From: Duganella sp. CF517
GTDB taxonomy: Bacteria > Pseudomonadota > Gammaproteobacteria > Burkholderiales > Burkholderiaceae_D
Length of the DNA: 64,000 nt
Direction: 5' to 3'
Assembly: GCF_900110275.1 (NCBI RefSeq)
Contig: NZ_FODC01000004.1
Location: forward strand, 186,001-250,000
Positions 31,595 through 40,781 of this stretch are shown here, one piece after another (the stretch's first letter is position 1; each line of letters starts with the position of its first letter). The notes under the pieces were generated by a model. That model was not told the origin of the DNA. It ran no database searches and saw only the letters and a list, made by a program, of their open reading frames with translations. The position numbers and the translations under genes are program-made.

Positions 31595-34081
31595 ATGCAC
31601 CAGAATTCACTCCCTTTGCTTGAGCGGACCCGCCGCCGCGCCATCGCCTGCGCCATCAGCCACGCGCTGCATGGGTTGGCGGTCGGCTTGATCGCCGCCG
31701 CCCCGTTGGCCATGGTGACCAGTCACGCCAACGCCGAGGAGGCCGACAGCCTGCGCAACTTCAGCATCCCCGCCGGCCCGCTGGCCGCCACCCTGAACCG
31801 CTTCGGCCGCGAGGCCGGCATCATGCTGTCGTTTTCGACGCAGGCGACCCGGGACATGCAAAGCCCGGGCGTGCGCGGCGTTCATACGTCTGCGTCAGGG
31901 CTGGCGGCGCTGTTGAAAGGGACCGGACTGGCCGCCACGCGTCAGGCCAACGGCGGTTACGTGATCGCCGTGTCGGGACCGTCGGCGGCGCAGGTCGACA
32001 GCGCCGCCGCGCTGCCGATGGTGCATGTGGTGGCGCAGACGCAGGGCGCGACGACCGAAAACTCCGGCTCCTACACCGGCCGCGCGACCACCATCGGCAA
32101 GATGGAGCAGTCGATCCGCGACACGCCGCAATCGGTCAGCGTGATTACGCGCCAGTTCATGGACGACAAAAACCTGGTGACCCTCGACGAGGTGATGGCG
32201 CAAGCGACGGGCGCCACCCGTTCGCAGCGCAATTTCGGTTCGCACACCTTCACCATCCGGGGCTTCGCGATGGACACCTACCTGGTCGACGGCGTGGCCG
32301 GCACGGTGTTCGACCCCACCGGCTGGATGCCGACCGATATGGCGATCTACGACCGCGTGGAAGTGCTGCGCGGCGCCGCCGGCCTGATTGTCGGCGCCGG
32401 CGATCCGAGCGGCGCGGTGAATCTGGTGCGCAAGCGTCCGCGCAAGGAGGCGCATGTCGACGTCAACCTCAGCGCGGGTTCGTGGGACAACTACCGCACC
32501 GAAGTCGACGCCGGCGCGCCGCTCAACGCCGCCGGCAGCTTGCGCGGCAGGGTGGTGGTGGCCTACCAGGACAAGCATGCCTTCCAGGATGTGACGCGCT
32601 CGCGCGAGCCGCTGCTTTACGGCGTGATCGAGGCCGATCTGGGCCGCGACACCACCTTGACCATGGGCGCGCGCCGCCAGGAGAACACCGTCGACGGCTA
32701 CACCGTTTTCGGCCTGTCGCGCTACAGCGACGGCGGTGCGCTCGATGTGCGGCGCTCGACGTCGATGGCGCAGGATTGGAACCAGCACGACGCCACCTTC
32801 AACGACGTCTTTGCGGAGCTTGAGCACCGTTTCGGCGCCGGCTGGAAGGCGCGCCTGGCCGCCAACTACAACGATGGCGGTTTCGAGCAGAAGGTCGGCA
32901 TCACGCGCGGCGCGGTGAACCGGGCCACCCTGCGCGGCGCCACGCTGTACGACCTGTATTTCAAGAATCTGGACGTGACCAGCTATGGCGTGGACGCCAG
33001 CGTGACCGGCGGCTTCGACGCGCTGGGTGGCCGGCACCAGGTGGCGGTGGGCGCCAACTGGTCCAAGCAGGAGCAGAACAACAAGACCGCCGATATACGA
33101 ACCAACATCCCGGTCAATATCTTCAACGTCAACCACGCGGCCGTGGCCGAGCCGGTGCGCCCGGCATGGACGGTCGATGCCGATACGCGCGACCAGCGCT
33201 ACGGCGTGTATGCCAGCGCGCGGCTGGAACTGGCCGAACCATTGCACCTGTTGCTCGGCGCGCGCGTGAGCTGGCAGGATTATTTGCAGGTCAACCGGCT
33301 GACCGGCGCCAAGCTGGCCGACTACCGGCAAGACCACGAGTTCACGCCGTATGCGGGCCTGGTGTACGACTTGAATGCGCAATGGTCGCTCTACACCAGC
33401 TATGCCGACACGTTCCAGGTGCAAAGCACTTTCCTGAGCGCGGACGGCACGCCGTTGAAGCCAGCCGTGGGCGCCAACTACGAGGCGGGCGTCAAGGGCG
33501 AGCTGTATGACGGGCGGTTGAATCTGTCGCTGGCGGTGTTCAAGATCCGCAAGGACGATCTGGCGGTGCTCGACGAGGCCAATCTGGGCATGTGTCCCGG
33601 CTCGCTGTCGACCAGCGACTGTTACCGCAACGGCAGCACCCTGCGCAGCAAGGGCGTGGAGCTGGAGGCGAGCGGCGAACTGGCGCCGGGCTGGCAGGTA
33701 TCGGCCGGCTACACCTACGTTACCAGCCGCGACGACGCCGGCGCCAGCATCAGCTCCGAGACGCCGCATCATCTGCTGCGCGCATCCACCAGCTATCGCC
33801 TGCCCGGCCGGTTCAAGGCGCTGACCGTGGGCGGCGCCGTCTCGGCGCAAAGCGGCTATGCCTTCCCGGCGTCGGACAACACGGCCGTGACGATGGGCGA
33901 GGGCGGCCGCGCCGTCTGGGACATGAACGCGGCTTACCGCATCAACGACAAATGGACGGCGCAGCTAAACCTCAACAACCTGTTCGACCGTCGTTATTAT
34001 TCGATGCTGGGCTCTCTGACGCGCGGCAACTACTACGGCGAACCGCGCAGCGTCGGCCTGATGCTGCGCGCTTCCCTGTAA
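31595..34081 (+). CDS. TonB-dependent siderophore receptor with STN signalling domain
   Basis: 828 residues. Signal sequence to about residue 50, then an STN domain (about 54-110, LRNFSIPAGPLAATLNRF) which contacts FecR, a plug domain (TPQSVSVITRQFMDD, YDRVEVLRGAAGLIVGAGDPSGAVNLVRKRP) and a 22-stranded barrel ending in the expected aromatic-rich strand YGEPRSVGLMLRASL. Uptake of a ferric siderophore coupled to transcription signalling is indicated; the siderophore is unknown (FpvA/FoxA-like receptors are the nearest guess). The PepSY gene 19 nt downstream likely reduces or handles the imported iron. Confidence 0.92.
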   Translation: MHQNSLPLLERTRRRAIACAISHALHGLAVGLIAAAPLAMVTSHANAEEADSLRNFSIPAGPLAATLNRFGREAGIMLSFSTQATRDMQSPGVRGVHTSASGLAALLKGTGLAATRQANGGYVIAVSGPSAAQVDSAAALPMVHVVAQTQGATTENSGSYTGRATTIGKMEQSIRDTPQSVSVITRQFMDDKNLVTLDEVMAQATGATRSQRNFGSHTFTIRGFAMDTYLVDGVAGTVFDPTGWMPTDMAIYDRVEVLRGAAGLIVGAGDPSGAVNLVRKRPRKEAHVDVNLSAGSWDNYRTEVDAGAPLNAAGSLRGRVVVAYQDKHAFQDVTRSREPLLYGVIEADLGRDTTLTMGARRQENTVDGYTVFGLSRYSDGGALDVRRSTSMAQDWNQHDATFNDVFAELEHRFGAGWKARLAANYNDGGFEQKVGITRGAVNRATLRGATLYDLYFKNLDVTSYGVDASVTGGFDALGGRHQVAVGANWSKQEQNNKTADIRTNIPVNIFNVNHAAVAEPVRPAWTVDADTRDQRYGVYASARLELAEPLHLLLGARVSWQDYLQVNRLTGAKLADYRQDHEFTPYAGLVYDLNAQWSLYTSYADTFQVQSTFLSADGTPLKPAVGANYEAGVKGELYDGRLNLSLAVFKIRKDDLAVLDEANLGMCPGSLSTSDCYRNGSTLRSKGVELEASGELAPGWQVSAGYTYVTSRDDAGASISSETPHHLLRASTSYRLPGRFKALTVGGAVSAQSGYAFPASDNTAVTMGEGGRAVWDMNAAYRINDKWTAQLNLNNLFDRRYYSMLGSLTRGNYYGEPRSVGLMLRASL

Positions 34082-34100
34082 TCGCGGCGCGGGTGGCGGC

Positions 34101-35669
34101 ATGAGGGATAGCTGGCGTCTTTCGATGGGATGGCTGCACACGTGGGGCGGCCTGATAACGGGTTGGCTGTTGTGCGCGATCTTCCTGACCGGGACGCTGA
34201 GCGTGTTCCGCGAGCCGATCACGCGCTGGATGCAGGCCGTCCCGCCGGTGGGCGCGCCGGCGCAGCCGATGGCCGCAGGTGCTTCGGTCCAGCGCGCGCT
34301 TGACCACCTCGAGCTGCAGGCGCCGAAGGCGCGCTTCTGGCGCGTCGAGCTGCCGGCGCGTCCGGACGAGGCGCTGCGGGTGTTCTGGCGCGATAAAGGC
34401 GGCGAGCGGCAGCATGCGATCGATCCCGCCAGCGGTGCGGTGCTGCCGGCGCCGTGGGGCCGCGAGACCCAGGGCGGCCGTTTCTTCATGACCTTCCACT
34501 ATTCGCTGCAGGCCGGCCTGACCGGCTTCTGGATCGTTGGCGTACTGTCGATGGGGATGCTGGTGGCGCTGGTGTCGGGCGTGATCGTCCACAAGCGCAT
34601 CTTCAGCGACTTCTTTACTTTTCGTCCCGGCAAAGGGCAGCGCTCCTGGCTCGATGCGCACAATCTGTTCGGCGTATTGACGTTGCCGTTCCTGTTCATG
34701 ATCACGCTGACCGGGCTGGCGATTTTCTATTCGAGCTTCATCCCGCTGCCGCTGCGCGCGGCATACGGCGGCGACGAGCAAGCGTACGAGCGGCTGGAGC
34801 ACGATCTGGCGGCGGAGGCGCCGGCGCCACGCCGCAAGATGACGGGCACGCCGGCGCCGTTGCCGCGAATGGAACCGTTGCTGGCGAAGGCGCGCGCGCT
34901 GCTGGGCGGCGAGCTGCGCATGCTGGTGGTCGAGCGCCCCGGCGACGCCAGCATGGCGGTAAGGGTGTTCGGCCGCGCGATGGACGACAGCGACACCGGC
35001 CGCATCCTGAACCAGCCGGGGGTCGCCCTGTTCGACGGCGTCAGCGGCGCGGTGCTCCAGTTGAAGAAGCCCGACCCGGTCGAGGAATCGGTGGGCCAGG
35101 CCACGCACCGCGTGATGGAGCACTTGCATTACGCGCGCTTCGGCGGCTGGACCATGCGCTGGCTGTATTTCATGAGCGGCCTGGCCGGCACGGCGCTGAT
35201 GGCGACGGGGACCATCCTGTATCTGATCAAGCGGCGGCAAAAGAGCGGTGGCGAGTTCGGCGCCGCGACGGCCGGCGTCTACCGCTGCATAGACGCCATC
35301 AACACCGCCTCGATCAGCGGCACCGTGCTGGCGTGCGCCGGCTATTTTTACGCCAACCGGTTGCTGCCGGCCGAGTTGGCCGCGCGCTCCGGCTGGGAGA
35401 TCGGCGCCTTCTTCATGGTGTGGCTGGCGACGCTGGTGCACGCGGCCGTGCGTCCGCGCGCGGCCGCCTGGATCGAACAGCTGGCGCTGGGCGCCTTGCT
35501 GTGTGCCGGCCTGCCTGTGCTCAACGCGCTGACGACCGGGCGGCATGTGGGCAGCTATCTCGCCGCCGCCGATTGGCAAAGCGCCGGCGTCGAGCTGACC
35601 GCCATCGGCTTTGGCGTACTGCTGGCGATGGCGGCGCTCAAGGTCCGCCGCAACGGGCGCAAAACATGA
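34101..35669 (+). CDS. PepSY-domain inner-membrane protein of iron uptake
   Basis: 522 residues with four or more transmembrane helices (about 14-34, 150-172, 196-216, 355-377, then several near the end) and PepSY-type periplasmic segments. Proteins of this type beside siderophore receptors include ferric-siderophore reductases such as FpvG-like members. Histidines in the first and fourth helices (LHTWGGLITGW, HRVMEHLHYARFGGW) could carry haem (inference). The next gene overlaps it by 4 nt. Confidence 0.82.
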   Translation: MRDSWRLSMGWLHTWGGLITGWLLCAIFLTGTLSVFREPITRWMQAVPPVGAPAQPMAAGASVQRALDHLELQAPKARFWRVELPARPDEALRVFWRDKGGERQHAIDPASGAVLPAPWGRETQGGRFFMTFHYSLQAGLTGFWIVGVLSMGMLVALVSGVIVHKRIFSDFFTFRPGKGQRSWLDAHNLFGVLTLPFLFMITLTGLAIFYSSFIPLPLRAAYGGDEQAYERLEHDLAAEAPAPRRKMTGTPAPLPRMEPLLAKARALLGGELRMLVVERPGDASMAVRVFGRAMDDSDTGRILNQPGVALFDGVSGAVLQLKKPDPVEESVGQATHRVMEHLHYARFGGWTMRWLYFMSGLAGTALMATGTILYLIKRRQKSGGEFGAATAGVYRCIDAINTASISGTVLACAGYFYANRLLPAELAARSGWEIGAFFMVWLATLVHAAVRPRAAAWIEQLALGALLCAGLPVLNALTTGRHVGSYLAAADWQSAGVELTAIGFGVLLAMAALKVRRNGRKT

Positions 35670-36001
35670 CCGCTAAACTGAAGGGCCCCGTGAGCGCGCG
35701 CTATCGCTGGACGGTGGTATCGCGCCTGCTGGCGGCGACTGTCGGGAGTTATGTGGTGGCTTCGTTATTCGGCGCGCTGACCGCATTCGTTCTGCCGGAG
35801 CTGTCCGGCCTGACCCTGGCCGACGGCGTGGTGATCGGCACCATGCTTGGCTTTGTGGTGCATGCGGGATTGTTCGTGTTCGCGTTTTCACCCGTGCGCG
35901 CGGGCCGGGTGTGGGGATGGCTGCTGGGGATGGCGCTGCTGATGGGGGTGATGCTGTGGGCGGCCGGCGGGAACGCGCTGTTCCCGCCGGCGCCGCATTG
36001 A
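35666..36001 (+). CDS. Small membrane protein of the iron operon
   Basis: 111 residues with three predicted transmembrane helices (about 20-42, 52-72, 82-100). The ATG overlaps the PepSY stop as ATGA, so it is translationally coupled. It looks like the DUF3649-type iron uptake accessory proteins that accompany PepSY genes in Burkholderiales and Pseudomonas (family call from memory). Its exact role is unknown. It converges with leuA 7 nt away. Confidence 0.7.
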   Translation: MTAKLKGPVSARYRWTVVSRLLAATVGSYVVASLFGALTAFVLPELSGLTLADGVVIGTMLGFVVHAGLFVFAFSPVRAGRVWGWLLGMALLMGVMLWAAGGNALFPPAPH

Positions 36002-36008
36002 AAAGCTA

Positions 36009-37703
36009 TTAAGCCGCGACCGCGCCCTGGGCTTGCGCCGCTTCGATGGTGTTCAGCTGGCGATTGACCGCGCTGAGCACCGCCTTGAACGAGGCGGTCA
36101 GGATGTTGCTGTCGGTGGCCGCGCCGAACAGGGTCGGGCCGTTGGCCAGCCGCAGTTCGACATAGCATGCCGCCTGGGCGTTGGCGCCCGAGCCGATCGA
36201 GTGCTCGTGGTAGTCCATCAGTTTGATGTCCAGGCCGAGCGCGTCGACGAAGGCGTCGATCGGGCCGTTGCCGCCGCCTTGCAGCGCCATCGGCGCCTGG
36301 CGGTGGGTCAGGTTGATGTCGATCTGTACCGGCTCGTCGCTGGTGGTGTCTTCCACCATCTTGTGCGAATTGTAGGCGTACGGCGCGTTCTGTTCGAAGT
36401 ACTCTTTGCTGAAGATGTCGTAGATGCCTTCGGCGGTGATTTCCAGGCCGGTGGCGTCGGCCACCGCCTGCACCGCGCGGCTGAACTCAATCTGCAGGCG
36501 GCGCGGCAGCACCAGGCCGTAATCCTGCTCCAGCAAGTAGGCCATGCCGCCTTTGCCGGACTGGCTGTTGACGCGGATGACGGCGTCGTAGCTGCGACCC
36601 AGATCGGCCGGATCGATGGGTAAATACGGAATCTCCCAGATCGAGCCTTCCTTCTGCTGCGCGAAGCCCTTCTTGATCGCGTCCTGGTGCGAGCCGGAGA
36701 AGGCGGTGAACACCAAATCGCCCACGTATGGATGGCGCGGATGCACCGGCAACTGGTTGCACTCCTCGACGCACTTGCGCACTTCGTCGATGTCGGAGAA
36801 GTCCAGGCCCGGGTGCACGCCCTGGGTGTAGAGGTTCAAGGCCAGGGTGACCAGGTCGACGTTGCCGGTGCGTTCACCGTTGCCGAACAGGCAGCCCTCG
36901 ACGCGGTCGGCGCCGGCCATCACGGCCAACTCGGCCGAGGCGACGGCGGTGCCGCGGTCGTTGTGCGGGTGGACGCTGATGATCAGCGAATCGCGGCGCG
37001 CCAGTTTGCGCGACATCCATTCGATCTGGTCGGCGTAGACGTTCGGCGTGCTGCATTCGACCGTCGACGGCAGATTGATGATCATCTTCTTGTGCGGCGT
37101 CGGTTCCCAGATCGCGGTGACGGCGTCGCAGATATGCTTGGAAAAATCGAGTTCGGTGGTGGAGAACGACTCCGGCGTGTATTCGAAGCCCCAGTCGGTC
37201 TGCGGGTGCTGCTTGATCAACTCCTTGACCAGGGTGGTGCCGGTGGTGGCGATGTTGGTGATCTCTTCGCGCGACATGCCGAAGACGACCTTGCGGAACA
37301 CCGGCGCGACCGAGTTATACAGGTGGACGATGGCGCGCTTGGCGCCGGCCGCCGCTTCCACGGTGCGGCGGATCAGTTCATCGCGCGACTGGGTCAGCAC
37401 GATGATGGTGACGTCGTCGGGAATGCGGTTTTCCTCGACCAGCTTGCGCACGAAGTCGAAGTCGGTCTGCGACGCCGAAGGGAAGCCCACTTCGATTTCC
37501 TTGAGGCCGATCTTGACCAGCAGTTCGAAGAAGCGCAGTTTCTTCTCGGGGCTCATCGGCTCGATCAGCGCCTGGTTGCCGTCGCGCAGATCGGTGCTCA
37601 TCCAGATCGGCGGCTTGGAGATGATATTGTTCGGCCATTGGCGGTCGGACAATTGAACTGGTGGGAAGGCGCGGTACTTCGCTGCTGGGTTCTGCAACAT
37701 CAT
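36009..37703 (-). CDS. leuA: 2-isopropylmalate synthase
   Basis: 564 residues, the long LeuA form. DRE-TIM barrel with [15 protein letters not shown] (catalytic Arg/Asp), the metal-binding histidines in [22 protein letters not shown], and a C-terminal leucine-binding regulatory domain (about 430-555). It condenses acetyl-CoA with 2-ketoisovalerate in the first committed step of leucine synthesis. AGGAG lies 6 nt before the ATG. A long leader with a leucine-codon peptide precedes it, pointing to ribosome-mediated attenuation. Confidence 0.95.
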   Translation of the reverse strand: MMLQNPAAKYRAFPPVQLSDRQWPNNIISKPPIWMSTDLRDGNQALIEPMSPEKKLRFFELLVKIGLKEIEVGFPSASQTDFDFVRKLVEENRIPDDVTIIVLTQSRDELIRRTVEAAAGAKRAIVHLYNSVAPVFRKVVFGMSREEITNIATTGTTLVKELIKQHPQTDWGFEYTPESFSTTELDFSKHICDAVTAIWEPTPHKKMIINLPSTVECSTPNVYADQIEWMSRKLARRDSLIISVHPHNDRGTAVASAELAVMAGADRVEGCLFGNGERTGNVDLVTLALNLYTQGVHPGLDFSDIDEVRKCVEECNQLPVHPRHPYVGDLVFTAFSGSHQDAIKKGFAQQKEGSIWEIPYLPIDPADLGRSYDAVIRVNSQSGKGGMAYLLEQDYGLVLPRRLQIEFSRAVQAVADATGLEITAEGIYDIFSKEYFEQNAPYAYNSHKMVEDTTSDEPVQIDINLTHRQAPMALQGGGNGPIDAFVDALGLDIKLMDYHEHSIGSGANAQAACYVELRLANGPTLFGAATDSNILTASFKAVLSAVNRQLNTIEAAQAQGAVAA

Positions 37704-38018
37704 GGGGTGCTCCTGGGTCTTTTAAATTGGGAAGTGCTGGAAAGAGTGCTGCGATGCGCTGCTTGCGCCGGCGCTGCGTGTGGCGAAAGGCTGCCGGGCG
37801 GCCACGGAACGCTAGGCCAGGCAACCGATCGGTAGTTTTAGCAGTAGCGGCGCGGGGCCGAACGCACACGCGTCAGCCCGCGGCGCGATCGAATCGCCGG
37901 TGCGGGATGGAGCATGGGTGGCCGTGGTGAGCATCGGTGCGGACTTTCCTGGGTTTTTGGAGACTTGTGCGGCTTATGGCCGGCACGGGGTGCGTTGAAA
38001 ACGCGGCTGGAACGCGGA
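37704..38018 (-). other. leuA leader region downstream of the leader peptide
   Basis: About 315 nt separate the leader peptide stop from leuA and hold no other supported gene. On the minus strand ACGCG-CTTAATC-CGCGT spans the leader stop and is mutually exclusive with CGCG-TTCCAGC-CGCG followed by TTTT, a weak candidate for antiterminator versus terminator. Further on, GTGC-GGC/GCC-GCAC forms a bulged hairpin. I see no strong intrinsic terminator, so the mechanism downstream of ribosome stalling remains open. Confidence 0.4.
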
Positions 38019-38102
38019 TTAAGCGCGTGCTAGTAGGCGCGCTGCTAGCGATAGGCCAGCAGACGGCAGCAGGAAAGCGGATAGGTGCAGATGCGAAGTC
38101 AT
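38019..38102 (-). CDS. leuL: leu leader peptide, 27 aa, Leu-rich
   Basis: A 27-residue reading frame beginning MTSHLHLSAFLLPSAG with 8 leucines. Five of them are the codon CTA, very rare in this GC-rich genome, at positions 7, 17, 19, 23 and 24; the last two are consecutive. This mirrors enterobacterial leuL, where ribosomes stall on rare CUA codons when charged tRNA-Leu is short. It begins a few nt after a good promoter and reads toward leuA. No strong Shine-Dalgarno precedes it (AAGG 3 nt before the ATG region), as for a short 5' leader. Confidence 0.72.
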   Translation of the reverse strand: MTSHLHLSAFLLPSAGLSLAARLLARA

Positions 38103-38109
38103 AGGCCTT

Positions 38110-38139
38110 AATGTACGAGATCGCCTGCGTTGCTGTCAA
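38110..38139 (-). promoter_or_regulatory. leuL-leuA promoter
   Basis: A perfect TTGACA (38134-38139, read on the minus strand) and TACATT (38110-38115) are separated by 18 nt. Transcription would start just upstream of the leader peptide ATG. Confidence 0.65.
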
Positions 38140-38219
38140 GGGAATTGATGTGCGAGGCGAAAACCAGCAACGTATCGACGAAGGTAGAGCTCGTCGGCAG
38201 TGGTGCCCGTGGTTCTCAT
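38136..38219 (-). CDS. Possible small ORF, 27 aa, upstream of the leu promoter
   Basis: An ATG with AGGAGAG 4 nt upstream opens a 27-residue frame (MRTTGTTADELYLRRYVAG and on) whose TGA lies inside the leuA -35 box. The ribosome site is better than that of many genes here. No homologue comes to mind, and an upstream promoter is not evident. Chance is a real alternative. Confidence 0.25.
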   Translation of the reverse strand: MRTTGTTADELYLRRYVAGFRLAHQFP

Positions 38220-38384
38220 ATTGCTCTCCTGAATCATTGGTGCGGTCGAAGCGCGCACGTATTGGCATCGTCAGGTTTGGGCCCGGCCAGCCTGTTATGC
38301 TGGCGGGGCTTGCGCGTGGACTAGCGCAAGCCATCGGATGTGTTGATCGAGGAAGTCTGGCCGCTCGAATTTAAAGGAATAACG

Positions 38385-38822
38385 ATGGCGACATTGGAAC
38401 GGGCGATCGCGATTGCCGCGGGCGCCCACGCGGGGCAGGTCGACAAAGCGGGACAGGCGTATATCCTGCATCCGCTGCGAGTGATGCTGCGGGTGACGTC
38501 GGCGCACGAGCGCATGGCGGCGGTGCTGCACGACGTGGTCGAAGACACGCCGGTGTCGCTGCGGCAGCTGGTCGAGGAAGGGTTCGCGCCGGAGGTTATC
38601 GGCGCCGTCGACGCACTGACCAAGCGCCCGGGCGAATCGCGCATCGACGCCGCGCGCAGGGCGGCCGCCGACCCCGTCGCGCGGCAAGTGAAGCTGGCCG
38701 ATAACGCCGAGAATATGGACTTGTCGCGGATTGAAAACCCCACCGACCGCGATTTCGCACGGCTGGAGGAATACAAGGCCGTGCGGGCAATCCTGCTGGG
38801 GCGTGAAGGCGCGGTTGATTAA
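38385..38822 (+). CDS. HD-domain protein, SpoT/MESH1-like hydrolase
   Basis: 145 residues with the RelA/SpoT-hydrolase-type HD motif: AGAHAGQVDKAGQAYILHPLRV, AAVLHDVVEDTP (HD pair) and VKLADNAENMDLSRI. The stand-alone size matches small alarmone hydrolases (MESH1 type), which cleave (p)ppGpp or related nucleotides. AAAGGA lies 6 nt before this ATG. No synthetase domain is present. Confidence 0.82.
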   Translation: MATLERAIAIAAGAHAGQVDKAGQAYILHPLRVMLRVTSAHERMAAVLHDVVEDTPVSLRQLVEEGFAPEVIGAVDALTKRPGESRIDAARRAAADPVARQVKLADNAENMDLSRIENPTDRDFARLEEYKAVRAILLGREGAVD

Positions 38823-38861
38823 CCGGCGGGCCGGGCGTGGCGCCCGGCCACCGCAAGTGGA

Positions 38862-39515
38862 TCAGTGGCCTTCGCCGGCGTTGAACATGGTCTTGGCGTA
38901 GATCAGGCCCAGGCCATAGCCGCCGCCGTGCGCGATCGAGGTGGCGACGGTTTCGTTGTAGGTCTCGCCGCGCGCCCAGTCGCGCTGCAGTTCGAGCAGG
39001 TACTGCAGCGACGTCATTGGGCGGGCGCCCAGTTGGACCATGCGTTCGACGGCGCGTTCGTGCGCTTCGTCGGAGACGTCGCCGCTGGCGTCGGTGATGA
39101 CATAGACTTCAAACCCCTGGTCGAGCGCCGACAGGGCGGGGCCGACGATGCACACCGACGTCCACAATCCGGCCAGCACGATCTTGTCCTTGCCGATGGC
39201 GTTGACGCGGTCGGCGATGCGCGGGTCTTCCCAGGTGTTCATGGTGGTGCGGTCGATCGCCACTTCGTCCGGGAAGACCGATTTGATTTCGTCGAAGATC
39301 GGGCCGGAGAACGATTTCTCGGCGACCGTGGTCAGGATGGTCGGGACCTTGAAGCCCTTGGCCGCCTTGGCGACCAGCGCGACGTTGTTGCGCAGCTGGA
39401 CCGGGTCGATCGACTTGGTGGCGAACGACATCTGCGACTGGTGATCGATCATGATCAGCGTGTGGTTGGTCGGGTTCAGCAGGGTGTTGCCTGGTTGGGC
39501 GATGGCGGTTGGCAT
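38862..39515 (-). CDS. Isochorismatase-family (YcaC-like) hydrolase
   Basis: 217 residues: catalytic Asp in LIMIDHQSQM (about 20-29), Lys in the TTVAEKSF region, and the nucleophile Cys in LAGLWTSVCIVGPAL. YcaC-type members form octamers with unknown substrate. AGGAG precedes the start. The 219-bp gap upstream is AT-rich and holds its promoter plus the terminator of the convergent-side selD transcript. Confidence 0.85.
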   Translation of the reverse strand: MPTAIAQPGNTLLNPTNHTLIMIDHQSQMSFATKSIDPVQLRNNVALVAKAAKGFKVPTILTTVAEKSFSGPIFDEIKSVFPDEVAIDRTTMNTWEDPRIADRVNAIGKDKIVLAGLWTSVCIVGPALSALDQGFEVYVITDASGDVSDEAHERAVERMVQLGARPMTSLQYLLELQRDWARGETYNETVATSIAHGGGYGLGLIYAKTMFNAGEGH

Positions 39516-39674
39516 GGTGTTCTCCTAATTGATGTTGAATGATTTCGATTGGTTGGTTTGCGTTTTATTTCGTGTTTCTCGCTGCTGGAATGAAGTATCG
39601 GCGACGCGAACGGAAAATAAAAGCGGAAAAATTACCGATCTATGTTCGAAAAAATCGAAAATCAATTTCGGGGG

Positions 39675-39707
39675 TAAAAAAGCGCGGGGCGGATGGCCGC
39701 GCCGCGC
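39675..39707 (-). terminator. Intrinsic terminator after senB-selD
   Basis: On the minus strand a GC-rich stem (GCGCGG/CCGCGC plus a GCGG/CCGC inner helix, one mismatch, 4-nt loop) is followed by TTTTTT. It lies about 28 nt past the selD stop, closing the senB-selD unit and separating it from the isochorismatase gene. Confidence 0.75.
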
Positions 39708-39734
39708 ATCGGACAGCCGTGCGGCCGACCGGTT

Positions 39735-40781
39735 TTATTCGACGCGCACGCGCGCTTCGCCGTCGGCCATGCGGCCAATGACGGCGGCCTCGCCGAAGCC
39801 TTCGCGGCGGAACAGTGCCAGTACGTCGTCGACGCTGCCCGCGTCGCACGAAACCAGCAGGCCGCCCGAGGTTTGCGGGTCGGTCAGCAGCATGTGCTGC
39901 GCCTGCGAGACGCCGGCGCCGAGCGTCACGTCCTTGCCGTACGCTTCCCAGTTGCGGCCCGAGGCGCCGGTGAAGTAGCCATCGTGCGCCAGCTGCTCGA
40001 CGCCCGGCAGCAGCGGAATCTTCGCCATCTCCAGGTGCGCTTCCAGCTTGGCGCCGCGCGCCAGCTCCAGCAGGTGCCCCAGCAAACCGAAACCGGTGAC
40101 GTCGGTCAGCGCGTGCACGCCGGCCATCTCGGACAGCGCCTTGCCGGGTTTATTCAGCTTGGTGGTGTTGGCGATCATGGCCTTGTAGCCGTCGGCGTCC
40201 AACTTGTCCTTCTTCAGCGCGGCCGACAGCACGCCCACGCCCAGGGGTTTGCCCAGCACCAGCACGTCGCCGGCCTTGGCGTCGGCGTTGCGCTTGACCT
40301 TGGACGGGTGCACGAGGCCCAGCACCACCAGCCCGTAGATCGGTTCGACCGAGTCGATGGTGTGGCCGCCGGCGATCGGGATGCCCGCTTCGGCGCAGAT
40401 CGATTCGCCGCCCTTGATGATCTGGCCGATGGTTTCGATCGGCAGTTTGTTGATCGGCATGCCCACCAGCGCCAGGGCCATGATCGGCGTGCCGCCCATG
40501 GCGTAGACATCGGAGATGGCGTTGGTGGCGGCGATGCGGCCGAAGTCGAACGGGTCGTCGACGATGGGCATGAAGAAGTCGGTGGTGGCGATCAGCGCCT
40601 GTTCGTCATTGAGCTTGTAGACGGCGGCGTCGTCGGCCGTCTCGATGCCGACCATCAGTTCCTTCGGCACCGGGAAGCCGGTCGAATTCTTCAGGATCTC
40701 CGACAGCACGCCGGGCGCGATTTTGCAGCCGCAGCCGCCGCCGTGGGAAAAGGAGGTCAGTTTGATAGCGTCGTTGCTCAT
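39735..40781 (-). CDS. selD: Selenophosphate synthase SelD (SenC of the selenoneine set)
   Basis: 348 residues of the SelD/PurM-like fold. The N-terminal catalytic loop GGGCGCK places Cys17, Cys19 and Lys20 as in E. coli SelD; the Cys is encoded TGC, so this is not a selenoprotein form. ATP/metal motifs include TTDFFMPIVDDPFDFG, GGHTIDS, DVTGFGLLGHLLE and LLTDPQTSGGLL. It makes selenophosphate from selenide and ATP. Its ATG overlaps the senB stop by 4 nt, so it is coupled to the selenosugar synthase. No selA, selB or tRNA-Sec gene is in the window, so a role in selenocysteine cannot be judged. Confidence 0.95.
   Translation of the reverse strand: MSNDAIKLTSFSHGGGCGCKIAPGVLSEILKNSTGFPVPKELMVGIETADDAAVYKLNDEQALIATTDFFMPIVDDPFDFGRIAATNAISDVYAMGGTPIMALALVGMPINKLPIETIGQIIKGGESICAEAGIPIAGGHTIDSVEPIYGLVVLGLVHPSKVKRNADAKAGDVLVLGKPLGVGVLSAALKKDKLDADGYKAMIANTTKLNKPGKALSEMAGVHALTDVTGFGLLGHLLELARGAKLEAHLEMAKIPLLPGVEQLAHDGYFTGASGRNWEAYGKDVTLGAGVSQAQHMLLTDPQTSGGLLVSCDAGSVDDVLALFRREGFGEAAVIGRMADGEARVRVE

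Noticed and set aside
37704-38018. A metabolite riboswitch or T-box before leuA
   Set aside because: No T-box motif or known riboswitch core is visible; the Leu-codon leader peptide explains the region better.
37873-38334. A 153-codon frame overlapping the leu leader
   Set aside because: It runs across the leu promoter and leader without a ribosome site, and the short leader peptide in another frame has a far stronger signature.
39735-40781. SelD as a selenoprotein with in-frame TGA
   Set aside because: The catalytic position is TGC (Cys17) and no in-frame TGA or SECIS-like need exists.
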